DNA from: Mycetocola_B reblochoni
Lineage (GTDB): Bacteria > Actinomycetota > Actinomycetes > Actinomycetales > Microbacteriaceae
Direction of reading: 5' to 3'
Assembly (NCBI RefSeq): GCF_003667525.1
Contig: NZ_RCUW01000008.1
Location: 1 to 64,000, forward strand
Length of the DNA stretch: 64,000 nt
Positions within the stretch are counted from its first letter, which is position 1. Each line of letters starts with the position of its first letter. The translations under genes were made by a program, and so were the position numbers. The notes below the pieces were generated by a model. That model ran no database searches. It was not told where the DNA came from and saw only the letters and a program-made list of their open reading frames with translations. This document shows positions 1 through 8,763 of this stretch, in pieces.

Positions 1-77
1 GACGGCAGTAGCGGGGCGATCAACGCCCACTGCGCGTCCGTCAACCGGCGAGTACGAGAGTCCAGAACCAAAGTCAC
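1..77 (-). CDS. IS5-family transposase, N-terminal fragment (continues off the window)
   Basis: From a GTG at 77 the minus strand reads VTLVLDSRTRRLTDAQWALI followed by APLLPS. The RRLTDAQWALIAPLLP segment is the hallmark N-terminus of IS5-family (IS427-like) transposases. Only about 25 residues are in the window, so the DDE catalytic domain cannot be checked. Many of these transposases are made by frameshifting between two frames, which also cannot be judged here. The start is tentative because an ATG in another frame lies at 81. Confidence 0.6.
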   Translation of the reverse strand, partial: MTLVLDSRTRRLTDAQWALIAPLLP

Positions 78-123
78 CCATCCAGAATCGCGCGTCAATC
101 ACGAACCATATGGGAGACACGCC
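1..123 (-). mobile_element. End of an IS5-type insertion sequence (truncated by window edge)
   Basis: The first 123 bases look like one end of an insertion sequence. On the minus strand they begin at a CTAG tetramer with GGCGTGTCTCCC, and a transposase N-terminus starts about 45 bases further in. The right-hand border falls exactly where the reading frame of an MFS transporter (from 124) begins without its own start. The CTAG at 124-127 would fit the target preference of part of the IS5 family. The rest of the element, its other inverted repeat and any target duplication lie outside the window. Confidence 0.6.
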
Positions 124-900
124 CTAGCCGGACTCCTCGTGGCGACGCTCGGCCCGCCCGTCGCCCTGCTCGGCACCGGCGCAGCCTTCGCGCTCGCAGC
201 GCTCGTGACGCTCGCCGTCCCGGATAGCACCGCGCGCGACGAGGACCATCAACCCGCAGCAGAGGCCACAGCGGAAACGCCGAGCGGCTACTGGAGGCAG
301 TTGCGCGACGGCTTCCGCTTCGTCGCCACCGACCCGCTGCTGCGCCGCTTCCTCGGCCTCATTCTCATTGTGAACATGCTCGATGCGGCCCGCTCGGGGC
401 CGTTGCTCCCGCTGTACAGCACGCAGTACTTGGGCGGTGCGGCGTCGCTCGGCATCATCGTCGCGGTCTTCGGCGGCTGTGCGCTGGCAGGGTCGCTCCT
501 CTTCGGCTTCGTCGCCCACCGTGTCCATCGGCGCAGCACCTTCGTGCTGTGCCTCGCTCTGGTCGCGCTTTCGCTGCTGCCGCCCGCGCTCGGCCTCGGC
601 ATGGCCTGGATGGTTGGCGTTTCCGTCATCTCGGGCCTTGCGGCGGGGGCGCTCAATCCGATCATCGGGGCCGTCCGGCTGGAGCGCGTTCCGCCAGCGA
701 TGCGCGCCAGGGTCTTCGGACTGCTGACCGCAGGCTCCTGGGCCGGGATGCCGATCGGCGCCCTGCTCGGCGGCACCAGCGCGCAGCTCATCGGCGTGAC
801 CGGAACCTTCGCCGTCCTCTTCGGCGTCTATCTGCTCGCCGCGCTCTGGCCGTGCCGCGGAGGCGCCTGGCGCCTCATGGAGAGAGACGGGTCAACGTAA
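124..900 (+). pseudogene. MFS transporter, C-terminal part, 5' end removed by IS insertion
   Basis: The open frame runs from the IS border to a TAA at 898-900 and encodes about 258 residues, roughly the last 60 percent of a 12-helix MFS permease. It shows alternating hydrophobic helices, a central cytoplasmic loop (SGYWRQLRDGFRFVATDPLLRR, in two pieces here) typical of the enterobactin/macrolide-exporter-like MFS group, and a conserved loop ending in RARVFGLL. A GTG at 139 could start translation but has no convincing ribosome binding site and would give half a transporter. I call it a remnant. The substrate is unknown, and the N-terminal half should lie beyond the insertion sequence. Confidence 0.7.
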
Positions 901-990
901 CCGCAGGAGTGACCGGGTTTCCCGTGGCGCACACCCGCATACGCCGCGCAGCCCTGAGCGGCACCCCCGAACACCCACGAGCGGAGCCGC

Positions 991-2298
991 TCACTCCCCC
1001 GCAGGCTCCCCCGCCTCGAGCAATCCCTGCCTCGCCCCGGCCATGAAGCGCTGCACGTCCGCGTCGACGATGATGTCGCTCGGGCGCAGCGGCCGGGACA
1101 GGTACAGCCCGTCCAGGCTGGTCAGCCGGCTGAGCGCCACGTACACCTGCCCGGGGCTGAACGCCCGCGACCCCAGGTCGATGATGGCCTGCTCGTAGCT
1201 CTTGCCCTGCGACTTGTGGATCGTGATCGCCCACGCCAGCCGCAGGGGGAACTGCGTGAAGTCGGCGACGATGCCCTTGCGCAGCTCCTTGGTGGAGGCG
1301 ACGTAGCTGTACCGGTGCTTCTCCCACGTCACCGGCTCCACCTCGACGACGTTCCCGTCGACGTCGACGTGCACGTTCCCGTCGATCTTGACCACCGTGC
1401 CGATGGTGCCGTTCACCCAGCGCTGACCGTCGAGGCCCCCTCCGGTGTCGTTGCGCAGGAACATCACCTGCGCGCCGACCTTCAGCTCGAGCGCCTCGTC
1501 GGCGGGGTAGGCGCTCTCGCCGAACTCGCCGTTGACCTCGGCCCGGGCCGTCATCGAGCGCCCGGGCAGCCGGGCCAGGCTCTCGCGGTTGATGCGCGTG
1601 ACGCTGTCGTTGCGCGCCGCCAGGGTGATGGGGCCGTCCTCGGGAGGCGTGCGGGCGCCGGCGTCGTTGAGCGCCTTCGCCACCTCGGCGGTGACCATGC
1701 CGTGCCGAACCGACTCGAGCATGTACTTGAACGCGTCGTCGGACTGGCGGTGGATCTGGGTGAGCTCGACGATCTCGAGCGGGGTCTCGCGCCACACCTT
1801 CGCGTCGAAGAACCAGAACGAGCGGTAGGTGTCCTCGATGTAGGCCTTCTCGTCGCCGCGGCCGGGCACGGGGGCGAGCTGGTACGGGTCGCCGAAGAGG
1901 ATCACCTGCACGCCGCCGAACGGCTCCGCACGCCGGGCACGCGCCTGCCGGAGGCTGCGGTCCATCGCGTCCATGAGGTCGGCGTTGACCATGGAGACCT
2001 CGTCGATGACCAGGGTGTCGATGGTGTTCAGCAGCTTGCGGACGTTGTCCGGCTGCTCGATCTCGTGGTCGGCGATCAGCCCGACCGGCAGCCGGAACAG
2101 CGAGTGGATCGTCTGCCCGCCGACGTTGAGCGCCGCGACGCCCGTCGGCGCCGCGATGACGAGCTGCTTCTCCGTGTGCCAGGAGAGGTGGTTGAGCAGC
2201 GTCGACTTGCCCGCGCCCGCGCGACCGGTGATGAACAGGTGGTCTCTCGTGCTCTCGATGCGGTCGAAGACGGCCTGCTGCTGGGCGGTCAGTTTCAC
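991..2298 (-). CDS. PIF1-like ATP-dependent DNA helicase / AAA family ATPase
   Basis: This 435-residue protein looks like a superfamily 1B helicase of the PIF1/RecD group. Walker A is GRAGAGKS at residues 25-32, Walker B is DEVSM at 99-103, followed by a GDPYQLAPV motif (motif III type). Near the C-terminus is the UvrD_C_2 signature LAWAITIHKSQGKSYEQAII, and then VALSRLTSLDGLYL. Such proteins unwind DNA forks, G-quadruplexes or R-loops, and in bacteria they occur as lone housekeeping or defence-associated genes. No defence partner is visible here. The ATG at 2298 is the only good start. It is divergent from the gene at 2390, with a 91-bp spacer. Confidence 0.85.
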   Translation of the reverse strand: MKLTAQQQAVFDRIESTRDHLFITGRAGAGKSTLLNHLSWHTEKQLVIAAPTGVAALNVGGQTIHSLFRLPVGLIADHEIEQPDNVRKLLNTIDTLVIDEVSMVNADLMDAMDRSLRQARARRAEPFGGVQVILFGDPYQLAPVPGRGDEKAYIEDTYRSFWFFDAKVWRETPLEIVELTQIHRQSDDAFKYMLESVRHGMVTAEVAKALNDAGARTPPEDGPITLAARNDSVTRINRESLARLPGRSMTARAEVNGEFGESAYPADEALELKVGAQVMFLRNDTGGGLDGQRWVNGTIGTVVKIDGNVHVDVDGNVVEVEPVTWEKHRYSYVASTKELRKGIVADFTQFPLRLAWAITIHKSQGKSYEQAIIDLGSRAFSPGQVYVALSRLTSLDGLYLSRPLRPSDIIVDADVQRFMAGARQGLLEAGEPAGE

Positions 2299-2389
2299 TC
2301 TGCGGGCTTCCTACGCGGGCGGTTCGGGCGTGACAAGACTACTTCGTCGGGCGGATGCCCCCGCCTGCACCGCCGGATAGGATGACGAC

Positions 2390-3514
2390 GTGAGCGAGCA
2401 CGGCCCGGATCACGCGGAACCCGGACCCCCCGTCGACCCCGCCACCGGGCCAGGACCGCAGACCCGGATGGGGCGCTCGGCCGCGCCGCAGGGCGCCGCG
2501 GCGACACCCGATCCGGTGGCCCTGTCGGCCAGGGCGCGGGTCGCTCTGGTCTGGTCGTGCATCGGCCTGCTGCTGGCGACGGCGGTGGTGGCGGGTGCCG
2601 GGTCGCTCTCACGCGAGCTGTACAGCGCCGAGGCGTTCGTCGGTCGGTACCTGGACGCCCTGGCGGACGGCGACGCCGCCGCCGCGCTCGCCCTGCCCGG
2701 CGCGCGGCCGGCCGAGGCGCCCAACGTGAGCACGGCGCTGCTGCGCGGCGACGTCCTTCCGGACTATCGCGACGTGGCGGCCCACGACACGGGAGTCGAC
2801 GCCGAGGGGCGCCACCTCGTCATCGCCAGCGCCACGGTCGACGGGGTCCCGGTGTCGGGGACGCTTCTGGTCGAGCGTGCGGGGACGCGCCTCGGTGTGC
2901 TGCCCGAGTGGCGCTTCGCGGCGAGCCCCACGGCGCCGGTCGAGCTGCGCATCGAGCACACCCCCGGCTTCAGCCTGAACGGCCGCGAGCTCGACGTCCG
3001 CCAGCTCGGCGTCGAGCGGGCGTTCTCCCACTCCTTCGACGTCGTGCTGTTCGCGCCAGGCCGGTACACGGTCGAGCGCGATGACCCCTACGTCGCCGCG
3101 GCGCCGGAGAGCCTGACCGTCGGCGATCCGGGCCGCGCGACCAGTCTCACCCTCGACGCGAACGCCACCCCCGCGTTCACCCAGCTCGTCTCCGACGCCG
3201 TCCACCGCAAGCTCGACGAGTGCGCCGCGGAGCACGCGCTGTATCCGCAGGGCTGCCCCTTCGGCTACGACGTGGAGGACCGCATCGAGGGCGAACCGGA
3301 GTGGCACATCCGCAGCTACCCGACCGTGCGGCTGGTCCCGGGGGCCGAGGGCTGGGCGCTCGAGCCGACGACGTTCGAGGCGGAGATCACCCTCACCGTT
3401 CGGTCGCTGTTCGACGGCTCGGTCAGCACCTCGACGGAGCGGGTGAGCTCCGGCATCGGCGGCGACATCAGCCTCGACGGCGACCGGGCGACGGTGACGC
3501 TCCGGGCGGAGTGA
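2390..3514 (+). CDS. Membrane-anchored protein of unknown function
   Basis: The product has 374 residues. A Pro/Gly-rich cytoplasmic N-terminus of about 48 residues is followed by one transmembrane helix (about residues 50-70, VALVWSCIGLLLATAVVAGA). The extracytoplasmic part of about 300 residues is rich in beta-forming segments and has two cysteines near residues 277 and 288 that could pair. The first 60 extracellular residues (AEAFVGRYLDALADGDAAAAL) resemble the NTF2/SnoaL-like or DUF4878-type modules found in many actinobacterial surface proteins. I do not recognise the family. The start is GTG at 2390; an ATG at 2382 reads into a stop. No operon partner is seen, because the next gene is convergent. 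Confidence 0.7.
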   Translation: MSEHGPDHAEPGPPVDPATGPGPQTRMGRSAAPQGAAATPDPVALSARARVALVWSCIGLLLATAVVAGAGSLSRELYSAEAFVGRYLDALADGDAAAALALPGARPAEAPNVSTALLRGDVLPDYRDVAAHDTGVDAEGRHLVIASATVDGVPVSGTLLVERAGTRLGVLPEWRFAASPTAPVELRIEHTPGFSLNGRELDVRQLGVERAFSHSFDVVLFAPGRYTVERDDPYVAAAPESLTVGDPGRATSLTLDANATPAFTQLVSDAVHRKLDECAAEHALYPQGCPFGYDVEDRIEGEPEWHIRSYPTVRLVPGAEGWALEPTTFEAEITLTVRSLFDGSVSTSTERVSSGIGGDISLDGDRATVTLRAE

Positions 3515-3523
3515 CCCCGGCCG

Positions 3524-5479
3524 CTACACGACCCGGTCGTTGCCGCCGTCGACGGTGAGGTGCGCCCCGGTGGTGGCCGTCAGCCCGCCGTCGACGAGGA
3601 CGCGGACCGCCTCCGCCACCTGGGTGCTGCTCACCTCGACGCCGAGCAGGTTGCGCGTCTTGTACTCCTGGACGCTCATCCCGTACTGCGCCGCCCGCTC
3701 GGCGAGCAGCTCCGGCGTCCAGATCCCCGTGTCGAACACGGCGTCCGGCTCGACGAGGTTCACCCGGATCCCGTCGGGCGCCCACTCCAGCGCGGCCACC
3801 CTGGCCAGCTGGGCGGCGGCGCTCTTGCTCGCCGAATACGCGGCGGCGCCGGGGCCGGGCGCGGCCACGTTCTTGCTGGAGACCAGCACGACCCTCCCGC
3901 CGCGCGGCGCCTGCACGAGCGCGGGGTGCGCGGCGGTGAGGGCGTGCGCCACCGCGGTCGTGTTGACCCGGAGCCCCCGGTCCCACCCCGCGGGGTCGAG
4001 CCGGGCGATCGGCGTCGGCTCGGGGAACACCCCGGCGGCGGCCACGAGGACGTCCAGCCCGCCGAAGCCGCGCACCGCCGCCTCCGCGGCGCGGCGCATC
4101 ACCTCGGGGTCGGACACGTCGCCGACGACGCCGACCCGGTCGACGGCGTCCTCGTCGCGCACGCGGGGGTCGCGGTCGACCGCGACGACGGCGGCGCCCG
4201 CACGGCGCAGCTCCGCGGCGATCGCCCTGCCGATGCCCGACGCCGCCCCCGTCACGAGCGCGACCTCCCCCGCCATCGGCGCGGTCGTCCTGCTCGCGGC
4301 CAGGCGCGCCTGCTCCAGCTCCCAGTACTCGATCTCGAAGCTCTGGCGCTCGTCGAGCGAGCGGTACTCCCCCGCGGCGTCGGCGGCGTCGATGATGTCG
4401 GCCGTGTGCAGCACGATGTCGTGCACGGCGGCGGCGGCCGCGGCGGTCGCCCCCGCGGTCAGCAGCCCCCACTCCGGGTCGAGGACCGCCCGTGGCGCCG
4501 GGTCGAGCCGGGCGAGCGGCACGGCCGGGTCGGCGAGGCGGTCGACCGTGGCCAGGTAGCGCTCGGCGTACCCGGCCAGGTCCCTGCCGACCAGGGGCTC
4601 CCTCTTGGTCCTGATGACGTGCTCCGGCGTCGCGGTTCCCCGCGACCAGCGCTCGGCTGCGGCGGGGTCCGCCGCGGCCGACGCGGCGCGGGAGGAGCGG
4701 GACTGCGCCACGACGAACGGCCGCCCGGCCAGCGCCGACAGCTCCCCCCGGAACGCGGCGAGCTCGCCGATCCCTCCGCCGCGCTCGGCAAGGTCCTCGC
4801 CGGTGTCCCCCCACGAGTCCCTCCCGAGCGCGCGTGACGCCCGTCCCACCAGCTCGAGGTGCTCGGCGAGCACGCCCTCGGCGTCGTCCCCCGCCGTGAA
4901 CAGACCGTGGTTGCGCAGCACCACGGCGCGCACCCGGCCCGACATCAGGCCGTCGTGCTCGGCGACGAGCCGGGCCAGGTCGAACCCCGGCTTGACGTAG
5001 GGCAGCACCGCGACGGCGTCGCCGAGCACCCGGGTCACGAGCCCGTCGTCCTCGGCCTGGTCGGTGAGCGCCACGATCGCGTCGGCGTGCGAGTGCAGCA
5101 CGAAGCGCCCCGGCAGCGCCGCGTGCAGCAGCGCCTCGATGGAGGCGGTCGGCGCGTCGGCCCGCAGCGACGCCTGCCGGAGCTCGTTGACCATCTGGGT
5201 GTCGCTCAGCCGCGGGCAGGCCAGCAGCTCGAGCAGCCGCTCGCGCCGCAGCGGGGCGAAGCCGTCCTCGGTGATGGTCGCGAGGTCCCAGCCGCTGCCC
5301 TTCACCCAGACCGTCTCCACCGCGGCGCCGGTGACGTCGGTGCTCGTGCCCTTTGCCGAGGTGTTGCCCCCGCCGTGCAGCACCAGCTCCGGATCGCCGC
5401 CGAGCCGCCGCGACACCTCGACCAGCTGCGTCCGTGCGTCCTCGTGATCCGTCATCGTCCTGTCCTCCGTCGTCATCAT
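3524..5479 (-). CDS. Bifunctional class II (RhaD-like) aldolase / short-chain dehydrogenase
   Basis: A 651-residue fusion. Residues about 20-400 form a class II aldolase: GGGNTSAK at 36-43 binds phosphate, and His129 and His131 (HSH) and His191 (RNHGLF) are the expected metal ligands. Residues about 405-651 form a classical SDR domain, with the NAD(P)-binding TGAASGIG at 410-417, a catalytic serine near 534 and Tyr548/Lys552 (YSASK). This is the layout of the rhamnulose-1-phosphate aldolase/alcohol dehydrogenase family (B. subtilis YuxG type). Such enzymes split a ketose 1-phosphate into DHAP and an aldehyde, and the SDR half handles the aldehyde. Here the gene is last in a polyol/sugar operon, and its ATG overlaps the kinase stop (ATGA). 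The true substrate is unknown, and nothing else in the operon is a rhamnose gene. Confidence 0.88.
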   Translation of the reverse strand: MMTTEDRTMTDHEDARTQLVEVSRRLGGDPELVLHGGGNTSAKGTSTDVTGAAVETVWVKGSGWDLATITEDGFAPLRRERLLELLACPRLSDTQMVNELRQASLRADAPTASIEALLHAALPGRFVLHSHADAIVALTDQAEDDGLVTRVLGDAVAVLPYVKPGFDLARLVAEHDGLMSGRVRAVVLRNHGLFTAGDDAEGVLAEHLELVGRASRALGRDSWGDTGEDLAERGGGIGELAAFRGELSALAGRPFVVAQSRSSRAASAAADPAAAERWSRGTATPEHVIRTKREPLVGRDLAGYAERYLATVDRLADPAVPLARLDPAPRAVLDPEWGLLTAGATAAAAAAVHDIVLHTADIIDAADAAGEYRSLDERQSFEIEYWELEQARLAASRTTAPMAGEVALVTGAASGIGRAIAAELRRAGAAVVAVDRDPRVRDEDAVDRVGVVGDVSDPEVMRRAAEAAVRGFGGLDVLVAAAGVFPEPTPIARLDPAGWDRGLRVNTTAVAHALTAAHPALVQAPRGGRVVLVSSKNVAAPGPGAAAYSASKSAAAQLARVAALEWAPDGIRVNLVEPDAVFDTGIWTPELLAERAAQYGMSVQEYKTRNLLGVEVSSTQVAEAVRVLVDGGLTATTGAHLTVDGGNDRVV

Positions 5480-6969
5480 GCGCTCCTCGGCGTCCACACC
5501 GACTCCATGGCCGCGAGCACGGCGTCGAAACGCTCGGCCTGCCGCCGGTAGGCAGCCCGCTGGGTGCCCGGTTCGACGACGAGGGCGTCGTCGTGGGACG
5601 TCAGCCAGCCGCCGACGTCGTGTCCCGCCCCGCGGGCGGCCAGGGACGCGACCCCGCGGGCGCCGAGCTCCGTCCCCGTCTGACGCCGCACGGGATGCCC
5701 GATGACGTCGGCGAAGATCTGTGCCCACACCGGGTTGCGCGCGCCGCCGCCGGCGAGGGTCCACGGCGCGTCGGAGGTGCGGGCACCGCTGCGGCACAGC
5801 TTCTCCAGCTGCACGCGGTGGTACTGGGTGATGCCCTCGGCGACGGCGCGCGCCATCTCGGCGTAGCCGTGGTTGTCGCGCAGGCCGAGGAACGTCCCCG
5901 ACGCGCCCGCGTGGTCGGGGGCCCCGTGCACGAAAGGCAGGAACAGCACGCCGTCGGCGCCGGCGGGCACGGAGGCCGCGGCGGCCATCAGCTGCCGCGG
6001 GGTGACGGCGTCGGCCGACAGCGTCGACATGAGCGAGGAGAACCACTCGATGCTCGCCGCCGAGGTGGGCGCCACCTCCTGCGCGAGCATGAGGCGCGGG
6101 TCGGGCAGGAAGGCGTTGAGCGTGACCGCCGGCGGCGCCTGGTCGACGGGCACGACGACCGAGTTGATCGCCCACGTGCCGACGATGACCGTCACGTCGC
6201 CCTGCTCGAGCGCGCCCGCCCCCATCGGGCTGGCGATGCAGTCCATGCACCCCGCGACGACGGGCAGACCGGCGGACAGACCGGTGGAGGCGGCAGCCTC
6301 GGCGGTCACCTCGCCGACGACGGCGTCCGACTCGGCCAGAGGCGGCAGGAGGCCCATCACGCCGCGGTCCACCCCGAGCGCGTCGAACAGCCGCGGCTCG
6401 TAGTCGCGCGTCGACAGGGTGAGCAGTCCCTCGCCGGAGGCGTCCGAGACGTCGCCCCCGGGGCGGCCGGTCAGCCGGAGCGTGATCCAGTCCTTGCAGG
6501 ACAGTGCCCAGCGGGCGCGGGCCAGCGACTCGGGCTCGTTCTCGGCCAGCCAGGCCAGCAGCGGCCCCGGCTGGCCGGCCCAGGGGACGGACCCGGTGAG
6601 CGCGTGCAGCTGGGCGACGGCGGCCGGCGAGACCTGGCGGACGATGCGGTCGGCGCGCGTGTCGGTCGAGGCGATCGCCGGTCGGACCGGCTCCAGCCGC
6701 TCGTCGACGAGGTACAGTCCGTTGCCGTGCCCCGTCGCCCCGATCCCGGCCGGCCGGTAGCCGTTCGCCGTGAGCCACTCGGCGAGCGGGCGCAGCACGG
6801 AGGCGACGACCTCCCACAGGGCCGTCATCGAGATCTCCTGCCGGCTGGAGTCGACGGCCTCCCTGGGGTTGGCGGCGGAGAAGGTGCGCAGCTCCCGCCC
6901 CTCGCCGTCGAATGCGGCGGCCTTCGCTGAGGTGAGCCCGACGTCTATGCCGATGTAACACTGCTTCAT
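5476..6969 (-). CDS. FGGY-family carbohydrate/polyol kinase (LyxK/EryA-like)
   Basis: This 497-residue ATP-dependent kinase starts with IGIDVGLTSAKAAAFD, the phosphate-1 motif of FGGY kinases. It continues with TGHGNGLYLVD, SCKDWITLRLTGRPGGDVSD, VVAGCMDCIASPMGAGAL, GTWAINSV and LAGGGARNPVWAQIFADV (adenosine motif). The GTWA segment and the APTSAASIEWF stretch match the L-xylulose kinase / erythritol kinase subgroup better than glycerol or gluconate kinases. I expect it to phosphorylate a sugar or polyol brought in by the ABC importer. The ATG at 6969 lies 56 bp after the dehydrogenase stop. LsrK (autoinducer-2 kinase) is also an FGGY protein, but the subgroup motifs do not favour it. Confidence 0.85.
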   Translation of the reverse strand: MKQCYIGIDVGLTSAKAAAFDGEGRELRTFSAANPREAVDSSRQEISMTALWEVVASVLRPLAEWLTANGYRPAGIGATGHGNGLYLVDERLEPVRPAIASTDTRADRIVRQVSPAAVAQLHALTGSVPWAGQPGPLLAWLAENEPESLARARWALSCKDWITLRLTGRPGGDVSDASGEGLLTLSTRDYEPRLFDALGVDRGVMGLLPPLAESDAVVGEVTAEAAASTGLSAGLPVVAGCMDCIASPMGAGALEQGDVTVIVGTWAINSVVVPVDQAPPAVTLNAFLPDPRLMLAQEVAPTSAASIEWFSSLMSTLSADAVTPRQLMAAAASVPAGADGVLFLPFVHGAPDHAGASGTFLGLRDNHGYAEMARAVAEGITQYHRVQLEKLCRSGARTSDAPWTLAGGGARNPVWAQIFADVIGHPVRRQTGTELGARGVASLAARGAGHDVGGWLTSHDDALVVEPGTQRAAYRRQAERFDAVLAAMESVWTPRSA

Positions 6970-7025
6970 TGCCTGTGTCCTTAGACTTCGTTGTCCGTAT
7001 GTGTCGTTCTTAGCGGGAGAACCGC

Positions 7026-8669
7026 TCAGTGCGAAACCCGACGGGGGGTGAACCGCTCCACGGCGGCGAGGTAGCGCTCCGTCTCCGCCTCGGCGCGGTC
7101 GGGGCTCCAGAGCCCCTCCTCCACCAGCACGGCGGCGGCCGGCCGCGCCGCGGCGATGCCGACGTCGGCGTTCAGCCCGATCGCGGTGCGGCGGAGCAGG
7201 ACGTCCTCGAGCGTGTGCGCGCCCTCCTCCGCGACGGCGAAGACGAGCTCGGCGGCGCAGGCGCCACTGTCCTCGTCGACGACGCGACCCCGATCGGGCC
7301 GCTCGGCGATGGCGGCGACGATCGTCTCCGACGCGGAGCCGTAGGTGTCGACCAGGCGCTCCGCCAGCGCGGGACCGACCCCGTCGACCACCGCGGCCGC
7401 GGCGATCGCGGCGGAACGGTAGGCGGGCCACGACGCCTCGGCGGGGCGGCCCGGCAGCGGGGAACTCCGGGTGGGCGAGGAGCGCCGTGGCAGCCCGAGC
7501 GAGGCGCGCAGCCGGCGGACGAGCTGCTCGCCGAGGGCGCGGTGCGTGGTCAGCTTCCCCCCGACGACGGTGACGAGCCCGGCGTCAGCGCCCTCGTGCT
7601 CGATGAACACGTGGTCGCGGGTGACGGTCGAGGGGTCGTCGAGCTCGCCGACGTACGGCAGCGGGCGCACCCCCGAGTACGACCAGATCACGTCGGAGCG
7701 CTCCAGCCCGGCCGAGGGGATCAGCGTGTTCACGGCCGACAGCAGGTAGTCGGTCTCCTCGTCGTCGATGCGGATGTCATCGATGCCGCCGTCGTAGGGC
7801 AGGTCGGTCGTGCCGATCATGTACCGGCCGAGCCACGGCAGCACGAACATGGGCCTGGTGTCGTTCGGCGACTCGAAGAACACGCAGGTGTCGGGCGCGC
7901 CGGGGAACGGGTCGACGACGCAGTGGCTGCCCTTCGTCGGCCCGATGCGGCGGTCGTGGTCGCCCGCGAGGTCGAGGATCTCGTCGACCCACGGTCCCGC
8001 GGCGTTGACCACGCGTCTCGCCCTGACCGTGCGCGGGGCGCCGTCCTCCCTGTCGCGGTAGACGACCCCGGCGATGCGGCCGTCCTCCCTGAGCAGCCCC
8101 TCGACGGGGGCGTGGGTCAGCACGACCGCCCCGTTGCGCTGCGCGTCGATGGCCAGCTCGACGGTGAGCCGCTCCGTCAGCGGCACCTGGGCGTCCTGGA
8201 ACAGCCCTGCCCAGCGCAGCCCTGCCTCCGCGAGGGACGGCCAGTCGCGCTCCAGGCGGCGGCGGAACACGATGCCGTTGCGCGGCAGCCGTTTGCCGAG
8301 CGAGAGCACGTCGTGCAGCATCAGGCCGCAGGACAGCAGCCAGCCCGGCCTGCTCTGCGAGGAGGAGAACGGGATGAGCATCGGGTAGGGCCTGACCAGG
8401 TGCGGCGCCTGGTCGAGCAGGATGTTCCGCTCCCTGATCGACTCGTGCACGAGGTTCAGCTCCATGCGCTCGAGGTACTTGAGGCCGCCGTGGATGAGCC
8501 GTGTCGAGATCGCCGAGGTGCGCGCCCCGATGTCGTCCCTGTCGATGAGGACGACGCTCAGCCCCTGGGCGGCGGCCTCCCTCGCGGTGGCCAGGCCGTT
8601 GATGCCCGCCCCGATGACGACGATGTCGACGTCGCCGACGCCGTCCCTGTGGGTCGTCAGTCGTGTCAT
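7026..8669 (-). CDS. FAD-dependent glycerol-3-phosphate dehydrogenase family protein (GlpD/EryB-like)
   Basis: The 547-residue protein has an N-terminal FAD-binding Rossmann motif (VVIGAGINGLATAREAA, about residues 17-33), then RTSAISTRLIHGGLKYLE, the classical GlpD signature. Later come VVNAAGPWVDEI, GPTKGSHCVV and the C-terminal GlpD cap domain. GlpD oxidises sn-glycerol 3-phosphate to DHAP at the membrane, and EryB oxidises erythritol phosphate in the same way. Placed between a kinase and an aldolase, it more likely oxidises a polyol phosphate than plain glycerol phosphate, but that is inference from context. Neighbours: LsrF-like gene 94 bp upstream, kinase 56 bp downstream, same strand. 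Confidence 0.87.
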   Translation of the reverse strand: MTRLTTHRDGVGDVDIVVIGAGINGLATAREAAAQGLSVVLIDRDDIGARTSAISTRLIHGGLKYLERMELNLVHESIRERNILLDQAPHLVRPYPMLIPFSSSQSRPGWLLSCGLMLHDVLSLGKRLPRNGIVFRRRLERDWPSLAEAGLRWAGLFQDAQVPLTERLTVELAIDAQRNGAVVLTHAPVEGLLREDGRIAGVVYRDREDGAPRTVRARRVVNAAGPWVDEILDLAGDHDRRIGPTKGSHCVVDPFPGAPDTCVFFESPNDTRPMFVLPWLGRYMIGTTDLPYDGGIDDIRIDDEETDYLLSAVNTLIPSAGLERSDVIWSYSGVRPLPYVGELDDPSTVTRDHVFIEHEGADAGLVTVVGGKLTTHRALGEQLVRRLRASLGLPRRSSPTRSSPLPGRPAEASWPAYRSAAIAAAAVVDGVGPALAERLVDTYGSASETIVAAIAERPDRGRVVDEDSGACAAELVFAVAEEGAHTLEDVLLRRTAIGLNADVGIAAARPAAAVLVEEGLWSPDRAEAETERYLAAVERFTPRRVSH

Positions 8670-8763
8670 GTGTTCACTCCGCTCGGTGGTGGCGGGCGCG
8701 GGCGCGATCGGCCGGCGGCGCGGGGTGGTTCCCCGCGCCGGGCCTACCGCGCCCGACGTCAGC

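Noticed and set aside
5480..6961. N-terminal extension of the aldolase-SDR frame to 1145 residues
   Set aside because: The extra 490 residues are an Arg/Ala-rich shadow of the kinase in another frame. The ATGA overlap at 5476-5479 gives a clear start.
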